A stretch of 64,000 nt of DNA from Dolosigranulum savutiense (GCF_039830095.1 NZ_CP142435.1:558001-622000); one strand, 5' to 3'; shown: positions 34,154 through 44,928, counted from the stretch's first letter. Notes: generated from the letters alone by a model not told the origin. Made by a program: numbers and translations.

Positions 34154-34753
34154 CTACATCTCACGCCGTCCTTCAACCGCCTTCAGCAAGGTGACTTCAT
34201 CCGCATATTCAATATCGCTCCCCACTGACAAACCGTGCGCCAACCGCGAGACAGTAATGCCACTCGGTTTAATTAACCGCGATAAATACATCGCTGTTGC
34301 TTCTCCTTCAGCCGTTGCATTCGTCGCTACAATAACTTCTTCAACCACTTCATCTTGCAAGCGCTGAATCAATTCTGAAATGTTAATATCTTCGGGTCCT
34401 GTTCCTTCAATTGGGGATAAAATACCGCCCAGCACATGATACAACCCTTTATATTCAGACATCCGCTCCATTGAGATAACATCTTTCGGATGTTCGACGA
34501 CAAGAATCTTCGTCTCATCTCGGCTCTTATCAGCACAGATATAACACGGATCATCCTCAGTCATATTGCCACAGACCGAGCAGTAAACCAAATCCCGCTT
34601 AACGCTAATTAGCGACTTGGCAAAATCTGTCACATCATCTTCTTTCATATTCACCACATAAAAAGCTAATCGTGAAGCCGTCTTTTCCCCGATTCCGGGT
34701 AACTTCATAAAACTATCCATTAACTTCGAGATGGGCTCTGGATATTGCTGCAT
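34154..34753 (-). CDS. recR: Recombination protein RecR
   Basis: A 199-aa protein with N-terminal helix-hairpin-helix ([17 protein letters not shown]), C4 zinc finger ([17 protein letters not shown]) and TOPRIM domain ([16 protein letters not shown]...YHVLGG). Acts with RecF/RecO to load RecA at gaps. 32 bp after ybaB. Confidence 0.96.
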   Translation of the reverse strand: MQQYPEPISKLMDSFMKLPGIGEKTASRLAFYVVNMKEDDVTDFAKSLISVKRDLVYCSVCGNMTEDDPCYICADKSRDETKILVVEHPKDVISMERMSEYKGLYHVLGGILSPIEGTGPEDINISELIQRLQDEVVEEVIVATNATAEGEATAMYLSRLIKPSGITVSRLAHGLSVGSDIEYADEVTLLKAVEGRREM

Positions 34754-34785
34754 CGACTCACCTCATTATCTATTCTTTCCTCAGC

Positions 34786-35106
34786 TTAAATACCTGGGAA
34801 GCCACCAAGTCCTTTCGTGTATTTGCCCATTACACGTTCATCCTCAGCATCCACTTGATCTAACGCGTCATTCATTGCTAATTGCACCAAGTCTTCGATC
34901 ATTTCCTTATCATCTGGATCGATAATTTCTTCTTTAATATCGACTTTGACTACTTTTTTGTCTCCAGTTAGGGTAACTTGCACTAAGTCATTGTTAGCTG
35001 AACCGACAAATTCTTGTGCCGCCAACTTCGCTTGGGCTTGTTCCATTTCCTTCTGTAACTTCTTCATCTTCTTCATCATACCTTGCATATTTCCCATACC
35101 ACGCAT
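34786..35106 (-). CDS. Nucleoid-associated protein YbaB/EbfC
   Basis: A 106-aa DNA-binding protein. MGNMQGMMKKMKKLQKEMEQAQAKLAAQEF is the N-terminal helix that forms the dimer tweezers; the rest (VQVTLTGDKKVVKVDIKEEIIDPDDKEMIEDLV) matches the family. Between dnaX and recR as usual. Confidence 0.95.
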   Translation of the reverse strand: MRGMGNMQGMMKKMKKLQKEMEQAQAKLAAQEFVGSANNDLVQVTLTGDKKVVKVDIKEEIIDPDDKEMIEDLVQLAMNDALDQVDAEDERVMGKYTKGLGGFPGI

Positions 35107-35145
35107 TATAATTCTCTCCTTTTAATTTTTTTATTCATTCATTTG

Positions 35146-36876
35146 TTAATCTTTAATTTCAATATTATCCCGACCAAACAGTTCTACAGCAGTAGCTACG
35201 GCTGAATTGGTCTCTTCAATCGGCTCACTTTGGCCGTTCGTTTCTGTATGATTATGCGTATCCGATTGATCCGCGTCTTCTTTCATTTGTTTAATATAAT
35301 TCTTGCGGATTGTTGGCCACTTCGCTTCTGGAATACAGACCAGATCTGGCTGGGTACCGATGACCTTATCCAAAAACTGAACAATGCCTTGCTTCAGCTC
35401 CTCGTCCCCTTCGGCCTTCTCACACAAAATCGGAAACTCAAATGTCACGACTAAAGCTTCTGGACTGGCCGCAACTGGCTTAGAATTGTTTAATATTGCT
35501 CGCGATGACGTATCCAGTGAATGGATCAAGTCTCCCCAGATATCTTGCAATTCAGCTAAGTTTTGTTTGGTAGCATTCGCCAACACCCGGTGAACTTGGG
35601 CCAGATTCACTTTAAACTCACCACGCGATTTCCGCTTCGGTTTCGCCTGTTTCACACGTGTCGGGCTATCCGATGATGACTGTCCACTAACATCCAACTG
35701 CTTAATCTGTGTCTTCAGTGCCTCAAGTTGTTGCTTCAAGTCAGCTACTTCCTCACTCGCAGCTGCTTCTTGTGTTTGAACAGTCGGAGATTCAGCTATT
35801 TTTTGCGTTAACTTCACCGTCGCTACTTCTAAATAAATATCCGCATGGTTACTCTGGCGCAGTTCACGCCCGGTTTCGTTAAACACATGAATGATACGAT
35901 AAGCGACTGCAGGTACCAAGTTGGCAGTTAACGCTCGGAACGGCTCGCTGACAATCGCTAACTTCGGCTGGATATCCCCTTCGTGCTGTTGGTACAACAG
36001 CATATCACGCACTAGTAAGATCGTATCTTCAATAAATCGGGCCGGATCTTTTCCTTCTGCTAGAACATCGGATAAAATACTCAACGCTGCTTCCGTCTGC
36101 TGATTCGCAATCTGCTCAACATAATCTAACAAACGTTCTTGTGTAATACTACCGGTAATTTGGAGCGCATCGTCAACAGTCAACTGATCATCCATAAAGC
36201 TGAGGGCTTGATCAAGCAAACTCAATGCATCTCGCATCCCACCTTCAGCCGCATTCGCAATAACGACCAATGCATCCGCATCATAAGCAATCTCGTCTGC
36301 TTCCAGCACATGTTCCAAGCGCTCAATAATCACTTGAGGTGGAATTCGCTTAAAATCAAAACGTTGTAACCTAGAAATAATTGTTGCTGGAATTTTATGT
36401 GGTTCCGTCGTTGCCAGAATAAATATAACATTCTGAGGCGGCTCTTCTAATGTCTTCAACAGTGCATTAAACGCCCCCGTCGACAACATATGAACCTCAT
36501 CGATAATATAGACTTTGTACGGAGCTTGCGTCGGTGCATATTGTGCTTTTTCACGAATATCCCGAATCTCATCAACCCCATTATTACTCGCCGCATCGAT
36601 TTCAATCACATCGCCAAGTGCCCCTTTAGTAATCTCTGTACACAGATGGCACTCATTACATGGTTGCCCGTCTTCTGAGTACGGACAATTAATCGCCTTA
36701 GCTAAAATCTTCGCCACACTGGTCTTCCCCGTTCCACGCGGTCCTGAGAACAAATAAGCATGGCTAGTATTCCCATGTGCAACCGCATTTTTCAATGTGT
36801 GGACCACTACATCTTGGCCAAGCACATCGCTGAAGCTTTGCGGACGCCAAACTCGATACAATGCTTGGTAACTCAC
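35146..36876 (-). CDS. dnaX: DNA polymerase III gamma/tau subunit
   Basis: A 576-aa clamp-loader ATPase. Walker A SGPRGTGKTSVAKIL, zinc cluster CPYSEDGQPCNECHLC, Walker B YIIDEVHML, sensor 1 ATTEPHKIPATIISRLQRFDFKR. C-terminal tau part (about 370-576) includes a coiled coil and a domain III/IV-like region. Start is GTG at 36876 with GGGGGAG four bases upstream. A TATAAT lies at 36915-36910 (minus strand) but with a poor -35. First gene of the block dnaX-ybaB-recR-tmk-yaaQ-holB-yabA-trmN6-yazA-rsmI. No slippery motif was looked for beyond the one frame, which is full length. Confidence 0.96.
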   Translation of the reverse strand: MSYQALYRVWRPQSFSDVLGQDVVVHTLKNAVAHGNTSHAYLFSGPRGTGKTSVAKILAKAINCPYSEDGQPCNECHLCTEITKGALGDVIEIDAASNNGVDEIRDIREKAQYAPTQAPYKVYIIDEVHMLSTGAFNALLKTLEEPPQNVIFILATTEPHKIPATIISRLQRFDFKRIPPQVIIERLEHVLEADEIAYDADALVVIANAAEGGMRDALSLLDQALSFMDDQLTVDDALQITGSITQERLLDYVEQIANQQTEAALSILSDVLAEGKDPARFIEDTILLVRDMLLYQQHEGDIQPKLAIVSEPFRALTANLVPAVAYRIIHVFNETGRELRQSNHADIYLEVATVKLTQKIAESPTVQTQEAAASEEVADLKQQLEALKTQIKQLDVSGQSSSDSPTRVKQAKPKRKSRGEFKVNLAQVHRVLANATKQNLAELQDIWGDLIHSLDTSSRAILNNSKPVAASPEALVVTFEFPILCEKAEGDEELKQGIVQFLDKVIGTQPDLVCIPEAKWPTIRKNYIKQMKEDADQSDTHNHTETNGQSEPIEETNSAVATAVELFGRDNIEIKD

Positions 36877-37095
36877 CGAACTCCCCCTTCCAGAAACTCT
36901 CTACTCTCTATTATAGGACAAAACAGCCCAAAATTGAAATGATTGTCATCTCCTAAGTCAAAATACGTTCAAAAATCTATTCAATTATTTTTTCACATTG
37001 TCATAAGAATGTTAAGATTGGTATACACAAATGTCACAATATGATGTATAATGGCGTTGGATTACTTTGTTATTTGTTATGAGAAGGAGCATATT

Positions 37096-38766
37096 ATGGA
37101 GATTACACATATTTTTTCTTTACTCGGCGGACTCGCCCTCTTCCTGTACGGGATGAATGTTATGTCGAACGGGCTAGAAGTGGCAGCCGGCAACCGGTTA
37201 AAAGCAATCTTAGAGCGATTGACAGCGAATCGACTCGTCGGTGTTGGAGTCGGTGCCTTAGTGACTGCTCTCGTTCAGTCCAGTTCAGCCACGACGGTTA
37301 TGGTAGTCGGGTTTGTTAACTCTGGTTTAATGACGCTGAATAATGCTGTTTGGCTCATTATGGGGGCCAACATCGGGACAACCATTACGGGTCAATTAAT
37401 TGCCATCAATATTAATGCCATCGCCCCACTGATTGCCTTTATTGGTGTCAGTTTAATTTCATTCTTCAAGAGCCAGAAGTTAGACCCGTACGGACGAATT
37501 CTAGTTGGGTTAGGTATTTTATTTATTGGGATGGATATCATGTCAACAGCCGTCTCGCCATTGCGCGAGATGCCTGAGTTTGTCAATCTCATTACCCGTT
37601 TCCAAAACCCAATTTTAGGTATTTTAGCTGGGGCGATTTTTTCGGCTATTTTACAAAGTTCATCAGCTTCGATTGGTATTTTACAAGCTTTTGCAGCCAG
37701 TGGGGTAATTACCTTACCGAGTGCGATCTTCATTCTATTCGGTCAAAATATTGGAACAGTCATTACTGCTTTAATTGCCTCTATTGGAGTAAGCAAGAAT
37801 GGAAAACGGACCACTTTACTGCACTTGCTATTCAATCTTGTCGGGTCCATTATCTTTGTTACTTTAGCTTTAACAACTCCCTTCACAAGTTGGATGGAGA
37901 ATTTCACGCCAGATAACGTACAAGCTCAAATCGCTAACGTACATACTGTTTTTAATGTCGTAACAGCCTTTATTTTACTTCCATTTGGCTCGCAGTTAGT
38001 CGATTTAACTTACAAATTATTGCCAGACCGCACAGATGAACAAACCGGAATGCAACTCAAGTACTTGGATTTCAGCTTATTCGGCAATGATTATCGTGTT
38101 GGAACAAGTGCCGTAACAACAATGCAGCTCTTTAAAGAAACACAAAATATGCTGGATCAACTCATCATGAATGTGCAAGCAACATTCGATCTTGTTGGGA
38201 ACTACAGCGACGATGCGTTCACTAAGATTGAAGAGACTGAAGAATATATTGACTTCTTGAACGATGGTATTATTCGCTTCACCACTACTACACTTTCATT
38301 CGAAGCACCAGAGAGCGGGACATCAGCATTAGGATTATTCGTCAAGATTTCCAGTGACTTGGAGCGAATTGGCGATCACGCCATTAATATTGCCGAACGT
38401 GCTCGCGTCATTCATCGCTCTGGCGACAGCTTATCAGATGAAGCCTTAGAAGAACTACAAGCTATGAAAAAATTAGCTCGTAAAATCATGGCACTCCTAC
38501 AAGTGCGTGACCGTTCTGAAATTCAAGATCTAGTCTCACATGTCAATATTATTGAAGATCAAATGGACTTTGCTACGGAAGAATTCGAGAATAATCAACT
38601 CCTCCGTCTTCAAGACCAAGAATGTACGGTAAATAACAGTATTCTCTTCTCTAAAATTTTGACTGACTTCGAGCGAATGGGAGACTTATCGCTTAACGTA
38701 GCGAAGAACTTTGAATCGATCCAGTCAACCATCCAATCGCTCCGTAATCTCCAAGAATCTGAATAA
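37096..38766 (+). CDS. Na/Pi-cotransporter family protein with a PhoU-like domain
   Basis: A 556-aa protein. The membrane half carries the duplicated signature VQSSSATTVMVVGFVNSGLMT and LQSSSASIGILQAFAASGVIT with QNIGTVITALIA, as in NptA/YjbB. Residues about 355-556 are two PhoU-like helical repeats. Probable Na+-coupled phosphate carrier or exporter. The start at 37096 (AGAAGGAG seven bases away) is preferred to 37051, which would lie at the TATAAT near 37046. Confidence 0.92.
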   Translation: MEITHIFSLLGGLALFLYGMNVMSNGLEVAAGNRLKAILERLTANRLVGVGVGALVTALVQSSSATTVMVVGFVNSGLMTLNNAVWLIMGANIGTTITGQLIAININAIAPLIAFIGVSLISFFKSQKLDPYGRILVGLGILFIGMDIMSTAVSPLREMPEFVNLITRFQNPILGILAGAIFSAILQSSSASIGILQAFAASGVITLPSAIFILFGQNIGTVITALIASIGVSKNGKRTTLLHLLFNLVGSIIFVTLALTTPFTSWMENFTPDNVQAQIANVHTVFNVVTAFILLPFGSQLVDLTYKLLPDRTDEQTGMQLKYLDFSLFGNDYRVGTSAVTTMQLFKETQNMLDQLIMNVQATFDLVGNYSDDAFTKIEETEEYIDFLNDGIIRFTTTTLSFEAPESGTSALGLFVKISSDLERIGDHAINIAERARVIHRSGDSLSDEALEELQAMKKLARKIMALLQVRDRSEIQDLVSHVNIIEDQMDFATEEFENNQLLRLQDQECTVNNSILFSKILTDFERMGDLSLNVAKNFESIQSTIQSLRNLQESE

Positions 38767-38777
38767 CTTAAGACATG

Positions 38778-38808
38778 ACCTAGTTCACTTTGAACTAGGT
38801 TTTTCTTT
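38778..38808 (+). terminator. Terminator of the Na/Pi transporter gene
   Basis: ACCTAGTTC, loop ACTTT, GAACTAGGT, TTTTTCTTT. Confidence 0.93.
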
Positions 38809-38980
38809 ATCCGCCCTATCGCCCCACTACCCAGTCTTATTTTTATAACACTTCTCCTCTCGCCAATAAGACTCCCTGTTCATTCAACCTAACACCAATG
38901 CAAAATTCTCTGAACATATTTACTTCTTTGATTGTACATGTTACATTAAAGTTAATCTTATAAATGAAAGAGGGATTTTT

Positions 38981-40375
38981 TTGACAACATTATTGCAATC
39001 TTATCGAGAGCAGATTAAGCCAAAATTACTGCTCATCATCGTGGCTGTTATGGGGGGCTTATTGCTACTTAATCCTTTTGCCTTTAATGAACAGCAACAG
39101 CTTATTTTCTTATCTTTACTCTTTATTGTCTACTCATGGGCAACAAAAGCACTCCCGAGAACACCGGCATCATTGTTACTTCTTATTTTATTTGCGTTAT
39201 TCGGGAACACGCCTGCCACGCAAGTTTTTAGCTTCGCTTGGTCCCCGACATTATTCTTAATTGTCACTACTTCACTGCTTTCCGTCGCTTTAAGTAAAAA
39301 CACACTCATTCGCTCTTGGATGAATCAAGTCATCCACTACTCGAAAGGGCATTTATTCATCTTACTCGCTTTGCCATATGTGTTTAGCTTCTTACTTATT
39401 CCGGTGATTCCCCAGGCTTTCGCCCGAGGTATTATTCTGGGCACACTTTTCCACCATGTTTTAAGTGATGATCCGAAGTTCGCTGACGTCAAAAAAATTA
39501 TGCTACTCAATGTCTTTGTCGCTATCAGTATTACCTATATGGCGGTCTCTAATGGAGATATTGTTCTGAATCATGCAATCTTAGCTTTCTCTGGAGAGGC
39601 GGTTGATACGGCGCTCCAAGGTATGCCATGGATCACTTATATGGCGGTCCCTACCCTTATTTTTGCCCTTATTTCGCCATTTATCATCCGAGGCCTGTTC
39701 CAAAAAGACTTAGCTCAGTATGACCCCGCTATCTTAGCGAAAAAGCAAGTTGCCGACGCTGTAACATCAGCAGACAAAATTGGATTAGTGGTCATCTTGC
39801 TCGTCTTCCTCGGCTGGATGTTAGAGCCGGTGCATGGAATTGCTGCTTGGATAATTTGCTTAATTGCTTTACCAGTCCTATTCTACGTCGGCATTCTCGG
39901 CCCCGCTGATAAAAAAGCCGTCAACTTAGATTTGCTTATCTTCTTAGTCGCTGCCTTCAGTATCGGACGTGTGATTCAAGATGTTGGCATCAGCGAGCGA
40001 ATTGTTGACTTACTTACACTGGTGATCCCAAGTGCTCAATCAATTTGGTTCTTGCCTTCATTAATACTTGTTATTATGGGATTACACATGGTGATTGGCT
40101 CAGCAATCGCAACTGGTTCAGTCGCTTTACCGATATTAATTCCTTTAGTTACCCAAGCAGGATATGACCCAATTGTTATCACACTCATTCTTTATATTAC
40201 AGTAAATATGCACTACTTGTTACCCTTCCATCATGCAACTATGATGATTGGTATCGGTCAACGTTACTACCATGATCAACACATGTTCAAGCATGGTCTA
40301 TTCATGACAGGGGGCATTTTCCTTCTTATCTTAGGAATCTTCTTACCTTGGTGGACATTCACCGGTCTCCTGTAA
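38981..40375 (+). CDS. DASS-family (SLC13-like) anion transporter
   Basis: A 464-aa protein with about 12 membrane segments. NGDIVLNHAIL and the late GSAIATGSVALPILIPL resemble the two substrate/Na+ motifs of divalent anion:Na+ symporters (dicarboxylate, sulfate). The usual SNT motif is altered (MAVSNGDIV; IGSAIATGS), so the substrate is uncertain. Start codon TTG at 38981 with GAAAGAGGGA upstream. The 170-bp gap before it holds the previous terminator and no clear promoter. Confidence 0.82.
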   Translation: MTTLLQSYREQIKPKLLLIIVAVMGGLLLLNPFAFNEQQQLIFLSLLFIVYSWATKALPRTPASLLLLILFALFGNTPATQVFSFAWSPTLFLIVTTSLLSVALSKNTLIRSWMNQVIHYSKGHLFILLALPYVFSFLLIPVIPQAFARGIILGTLFHHVLSDDPKFADVKKIMLLNVFVAISITYMAVSNGDIVLNHAILAFSGEAVDTALQGMPWITYMAVPTLIFALISPFIIRGLFQKDLAQYDPAILAKKQVADAVTSADKIGLVVILLVFLGWMLEPVHGIAAWIICLIALPVLFYVGILGPADKKAVNLDLLIFLVAAFSIGRVIQDVGISERIVDLLTLVIPSAQSIWFLPSLILVIMGLHMVIGSAIATGSVALPILIPLVTQAGYDPIVITLILYITVNMHYLLPFHHATMMIGIGQRYYHDQHMFKHGLFMTGGIFLLILGIFLPWWTFTGLL

Positions 40376-40388
40376 ATAATCTCTAAAC

Positions 40389-40433
40389 GCCACTGACGCG
40401 AGCAAGCTTTATTCCCGCATCAGTGGCATTTTT
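40389..40433 (+). terminator. Terminator of the DASS transporter gene
   Basis: GCCACTGA-CGCG, loop, CCGCATCAGTGGC, then ATTTTT. Confidence 0.85.
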
Positions 40434-40471
40434 GATGTATAATTTATGGCAATACTTTAACCTCAGACCGT

Positions 40472-40500
40472 TTGATTTGGTCATTTAATTGTGATAAAAT
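40472..40500 (+). promoter_or_regulatory. Promoter of the ATP synthase operon
   Basis: TTGATT (40472-40477), 17 bases, TAAAAT (40495-40500), about 75 bp before atpB. Confidence 0.75.
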
Positions 40501-40576
40501 AAATTAGCTTATGAAGGGATATTTTTAGCCATACTAAAAAATCCGTTCACTATGAATGTAGAAAGAAGGTGAAACT

Positions 40577-41290
40577 GTGGAAAGTACCATTCTGATTGAT
40601 CAATTAGGACTGCCAATTAGTTTGAATGTTTTTCTCGCTTTGGTAACATCTGTCATTATCGTCATCGGCTTATGTTTATTGTTTACCCGCCATTTATCTG
40701 TAGATAACCCCGGCAAATTACAGCTGACGCTAGAATGGTTAGTGGACATTATGCGAGGCATTATCAAAGATACGATGGGCGATGAAACAACCAATACGCA
40801 AGTTGTGATTGCGCTCACTGTCTTTTTATTCATCGGAGTGTCAAACCTAGTCGGATTACCTCTTCTAGTTGATGCACATGAGCTGTCGTATTGGAAAAGT
40901 CCCACAGCTGATTTAGCGGTATGTTTAACGCTAGCAGTCACGATGAACCTCATTTCACAATATTTGGGCATTCGGAAGTACGGCTTAGCCACTCACTTCC
41001 AGTTGAGTTATGCCAAACCCGCTTTATTATTACCTTACCATATATTGGAAGATCTTATTAATATTGTAACCTTATCTCTTCGTTTATATGGAAATATTTT
41101 TGCGGGAGAAATCTTACTAAAATTAATTGCGGAATTAGGTAACATTGCGGGTGTCGCGACTTGGCCGATTGGAATTCCCATCCAGATTATCTGGCAAGGA
41201 TTCTCTGTCTTCGTCGGCATCTTACAAGCTTATATTTTTGTAAACTTGTCTAGTGTATATATGTCCCACAAGCTTGTCCATCACGATTAA
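40577..41290 (+). CDS. atpB: F-type ATP synthase subunit a
   Basis: A 237-aa membrane subunit with about five to six helices. The essential Arg is in TLSLRLYGNIFAGEILLKLI (about residues 164-183), which lets protons reach the c-ring Glu. GTG start with AGAAGGTGAAAC upstream. First gene of atpBEFHAGDC; no atpI precedes it. Confidence 0.95.
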   Translation: MESTILIDQLGLPISLNVFLALVTSVIIVIGLCLLFTRHLSVDNPGKLQLTLEWLVDIMRGIIKDTMGDETTNTQVVIALTVFLFIGVSNLVGLPLLVDAHELSYWKSPTADLAVCLTLAVTMNLISQYLGIRKYGLATHFQLSYAKPALLLPYHILEDLINIVTLSLRLYGNIFAGEILLKLIAELGNIAGVATWPIGIPIQIIWQGFSVFVGILQAYIFVNLSSVYMSHKLVHHD

Positions 41291-41357
41291 GGAACCGATC
41301 CTATCGTGATCAGTGTAGAGTAAAATAATCTAATAAACAAAACAAAAAGGAGAATAA

Positions 41358-41573
<216 letters not shown>

Positions 41574-41613
41574 GTGTTTCTTATGCCGAATGATATAGAT
41601 TGGAGTAATTACT

Positions 41614-42123
41614 ATGGGTAGTTTATTAGGAAGTACATCGCTCGGTCAAGCACTCATGACGCTTGTATCTTTCCTTATCTTACTGTACTGTGTCCGGCGC
41701 TTCGCTTGGAAGCCGTTGATGGACATATTACAACAACGTAAACAAATGATCGACAAAGATATCAATGAAGGTCGTCAATTGAAAGAATCCTCTCAGCGAG
41801 CAAATAAAGAAGCGCAGGCAACATTGCGTGAGGCCAAAGTGACGGCTAATAAAATCTTGGCTGATGCCAAAAAGCAAGGGGAACAACTCAAACATAAACT
41901 TAAAGAAGACGGTCAAAAAGACGTCACTTATATGAAAGACCAAGCCCAAAAACGAATGGAACATGAACGTCAACAGTCCCTTGAAAAATCCAAAAAAATA
42001 ATTGAAAATGTCTCGATTGAACTCGCTGAAAAAATTATCCAACGTGAGATTACAAACGAAGACCATCATCGCTTAATTAATGATTTTATTCATAGATTGG
42101 AAGATGAAGTAAGACATGGATAA
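41614..42123 (+). CDS. atpF: F-type ATP synthase subunit b
   Basis: A 169-aa stator subunit: one N-terminal membrane helix (LMTLVSFLILLYCVRRFAWKPL) and a long coiled-coil rod rich in Lys, Gln and Glu. It overlaps the following delta gene by 8 bp. In a normal enzyme its end is held by delta; here delta is truncated, so the b-F1 link must differ. Confidence 0.95.
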   Translation: MGSLLGSTSLGQALMTLVSFLILLYCVRRFAWKPLMDILQQRKQMIDKDINEGRQLKESSQRANKEAQATLREAKVTANKILADAKKQGEQLKHKLKEDGQKDVTYMKDQAQKRMEHERQQSLEKSKKIIENVSIELAEKIIQREITNEDHHRLINDFIHRLEDEVRHG

Positions 42124-42445
42124 ACCACATGAAACCAATAATGATTACCAACAACAAATCGATGAACTACTAAAACGTTCACAACAAGAACAAACGACCT
42201 CACTCTTCTGTGATATGCCTGAGCATTTAACCATTCGTTCTGTCGTTCCGCTAACTGAACAAGAACGTACGCAAATTGTAGAACTCTTCTCGGCCATTAT
42301 CGAGCGACCACTCGGCAATGTGACCGAAATTATTGACCCAAATTTGATTTGTGGTGTCTCGCTACAGAGTGATTCCCATTACTTCGAAGTCAGTGGTCGA
42401 CAACAACTACAAAAAATGAAATTAAAATTTCACACACAAGTGTAG
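42116..42445 (+). CDS. atpH: F-type ATP synthase subunit delta, lacking the N-terminal domain
   Basis: Only 109 aa, against about 175-180 in the family. Residues about 45-105 (RSVVPLTEQERTQIVELFSAI...EIIDPNLICGVSLQSDSHYFEVSGRQQLQKMK) match the C-terminal domain that binds subunit b. The N-terminal six-helix domain that binds the tip of the alpha subunits is absent, replaced by about 40 polar residues (DKPHETNNDYQQQIDELLKRSQQEQ). The reading frame is clean at both ends, overlaps atpF by 8 bp, and atpA follows after 14 bp, so there is no room for a missing 5' part and no obvious frameshift. Confidence 0.88.
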   Translation: MDKPHETNNDYQQQIDELLKRSQQEQTTSLFCDMPEHLTIRSVVPLTEQERTQIVELFSAIIERPLGNVTEIIDPNLICGVSLQSDSHYFEVSGRQQLQKMKLKFHTQV

Positions 42446-42459
42446 GGGGGATGAAATAA

Positions 42460-43986
42460 ATGGATACTAAACATGTTGAGGCTCGGTTACTCAAACAAAT
42501 TCAAAAATTCGATGCCGTTAATCACTTAGAAGAAATCGGAACCGTCGTCTATATTGGTGATGGAATTGCTCGTATCAGCGGTCTCGAGAATGCCATGTAT
42601 GGCGAGATGATTCAATTCCCTAACGGCGCCATTGGAATGGTCCAAAACCTAGAACTTACCGAAGTCGGTGTTATTGTCTTTGGTGATTATTATGATATTA
42701 ATGAAGGTGACTTAGCACACCGGTTAAATCGTGTAATGGAAGTTCCAGTTGGTGCAGAACTACTGGGTCGTGTCGTGAATCCATTAGGGCAACCCATCGA
42801 CGGATTAGGTGATATTTCAACTGAGCGAACTCGCCCCGTTGAAACTGAAGCCCCATCTATTATGGACCGAGAAAGTGTTAAGAGACCCCTACAAACAGGA
42901 ATTAAAGCGATTGATGCACTTGTACCAATTGGACGGGGACAGCGTGAACTAATCGTAGGTGACCGCAAGACGGGTAAAACTACCTTAGCGATTGATGCGA
43001 TATTAAATCAAAAAGACCAAGATGTGTTATGTATTTATGTAGCAATCGGGCAAAAAGAATCAACGGTTAAAAACATTGTTAACACGCTAAAACGCTACGA
43101 AGCGTTAGAATATACAATCGTCATGTCCGCTGCCGCATCACGTCCTTCTAGTCAACTCTACTTAGCTCCCTATGCAGCTACTGCGATGGCTGAAGAGTTT
43201 ATGTATCAAGGGAAACACGTCTTAATTGTCTACGATGACTTATCCAAGCAAGCTGCGGCTTATCGAGAAATGAGCTTGCTCTTAAAACGCCCACCTGGCC
43301 GTGAAGCTTATCCTGGTGATGTCTTCTACTTACACTCACGACTACTAGAACGTTCTGCAAAATTGAACCAGTCACTCGGGGGAGGCTCTATTACATCACT
43401 ACCGATTATCGAAACACAAGCAGGAGATATCTCTGCTTATATTCCGACCAATGTAATCTCTATTACAGATGGCCAAATCTTCTTAGAAGGTGACTTGTTC
43501 AACTCCGGTGTACGCCCAGCTATCAATGCTGGACTATCCGTGTCTAGGGTTGGAGGCTCCGCACAGCTTAAAGCTATGAAAAAAGTAGCCGGAACGCTCC
43601 GAATTGACTTGGCTAGTTACCGTGAATTAGAAGCCTTTAGTCAGTTTGGGTCGGATTTAGATGAGCACACACAAAAGAGTCTCGAACGCGGGCAGCGTAC
43701 AGTTGAACTCTTGAAACAATCAGCACATCGCCCGCTAGATGTAGCTAAGCAAGTTGTGATTTTATACGCACTCGCTCACCATTTACTAGAAGATATTCCG
43801 CTCAATGAACTTCGCTTATTTGAAAAAGAACTATATGATTACATCGAGCAAGGATCTCCTGACATACTGGATGACATTCGTACCCAAACCGTTATTACAG
43901 ATGAAGAGCGTCTAGCATCAGCGATTAAAGATTACGTGGATATCTTCTTAAGTTCATATCACGCCCAAATTGACTCCAAGGAGTAG
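42460..43986 (+). CDS. atpA: F-type ATP synthase subunit alpha
   Basis: A 508-aa subunit with the noncatalytic nucleotide site: Walker [16 protein letters not shown], and conserved [30 protein letters not shown]. The N-terminus [20 protein letters not shown] is close to ordinary length, so the delta-binding segment of alpha seems kept even though the delta domain it would bind is missing. Strong GGGGG ribosome site. Confidence 0.97.
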   Translation: MDTKHVEARLLKQIQKFDAVNHLEEIGTVVYIGDGIARISGLENAMYGEMIQFPNGAIGMVQNLELTEVGVIVFGDYYDINEGDLAHRLNRVMEVPVGAELLGRVVNPLGQPIDGLGDISTERTRPVETEAPSIMDRESVKRPLQTGIKAIDALVPIGRGQRELIVGDRKTGKTTLAIDAILNQKDQDVLCIYVAIGQKESTVKNIVNTLKRYEALEYTIVMSAAASRPSSQLYLAPYAATAMAEEFMYQGKHVLIVYDDLSKQAAAYREMSLLLKRPPGREAYPGDVFYLHSRLLERSAKLNQSLGGGSITSLPIIETQAGDISAYIPTNVISITDGQIFLEGDLFNSGVRPAINAGLSVSRVGGSAQLKAMKKVAGTLRIDLASYRELEAFSQFGSDLDEHTQKSLERGQRTVELLKQSAHRPLDVAKQVVILYALAHHLLEDIPLNELRLFEKELYDYIEQGSPDILDDIRTQTVITDEERLASAIKDYVDIFLSSYHAQIDSKE

Positions 43987-43995
43987 GTGATTCGA

Positions 43996-44928
43996 TTGGC
44001 ACTTAATACGATTAAGAAAAAAATGAACTCGGTCAAAAAAACCGCTCAAATTACAAATGCCTTACGTTTAGTCTCAACGACTAAGTATAATCGCATTATT
44101 ACAGAAGCGGAGCATTATGACCAATATGCCCAAAAAGTTAAAACGATGGTCTCTAACTTAATCACGCCAGATATGCTTTATGATTCCAAACATATTGCTC
44201 CTCGCGCTAGTCATCCATCAGCTAACCATAATCGCATTGACTATCACGTCATGATGCAAGTAAGACCGGTCAAAAAAACAGGCTTTCTTGTTATTACGGC
44301 GGACAAGGGACTATGTGGTAGTTATAATTCAGCTTTACTGAAAGAATTTCACGATTTCATTCGCCCAATGGATAAAGAGGCGATCGAAGTCGTTGCAATT
44401 GGTCGCCCCATTGTCAAATTTTGTCAGAAGCATCGATTAAATATTGTTTCGGAACGCTATCATTTATCTGATTATCCTAATTTTACCGAAGTGCAGACTA
44501 TTATCAAAGCGGCTATACGCTTTTTCCAAAACAATATATATGATGAATTATATCTCGTCTATAACTATGCCCCTAACGTCTTAAAAAACGTTAAACGGAT
44601 TGAAAAAATATTACCGATTACTCGCGACAATATAGCGGATGACATGATCGACGCCAACAAACCAACTGGCCCTCGTCCCCTCATCGAGCCTGATATTGAC
44701 TCAGTACTTGATGTCATCTTGCCTCTCTACGCCGAAACGCAAATTTACGGTGCCATTATTGATGCAAAAACGGCTGAACAAGCAAGCCGCATGCAGGCAA
44801 TGGGACAAGCCACCGATAACGCGAACTCGCTAATTGACGACTTACACCAAGAATACCACCATGAACGACAGAAAAAAATCACAAACGAAATTATTGAAAT
44901 TATAAGTGGAGCAAATGCTCAAAACTGA
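43996..44928 (+). CDS. atpG: F-type ATP synthase subunit gamma
   Basis: A 310-aa rotor shaft. N-terminal coiled coil MALNTIKKKMNSVKKTAQITNALRLVSTTK, core GFLVITADKGLCGSYNSALLKEF, C-terminal coiled coil EQASRMQAMGQATDNANSLIDDLHQEYHHERQKKITNEIIEIISGA. TTG at 43996 (AGGTGA five bases upstream) gives the usual N-terminus; a GTG at 43987 directly after the atpA stop is the alternative. Confidence 0.95.
   Translation: MALNTIKKKMNSVKKTAQITNALRLVSTTKYNRIITEAEHYDQYAQKVKTMVSNLITPDMLYDSKHIAPRASHPSANHNRIDYHVMMQVRPVKKTGFLVITADKGLCGSYNSALLKEFHDFIRPMDKEAIEVVAIGRPIVKFCQKHRLNIVSERYHLSDYPNFTEVQTIIKAAIRFFQNNIYDELYLVYNYAPNVLKNVKRIEKILPITRDNIADDMIDANKPTGPRPLIEPDIDSVLDVILPLYAETQIYGAIIDAKTAEQASRMQAMGQATDNANSLIDDLHQEYHHERQKKITNEIIEIISGANAQN

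Noticed and set aside
35146-36876. Programmed frameshift producing a short gamma form of dnaX
   Set aside because: The full-length frame is intact and I saw no clear A-rich slippery heptamer with a stimulatory hairpin; not claimed.
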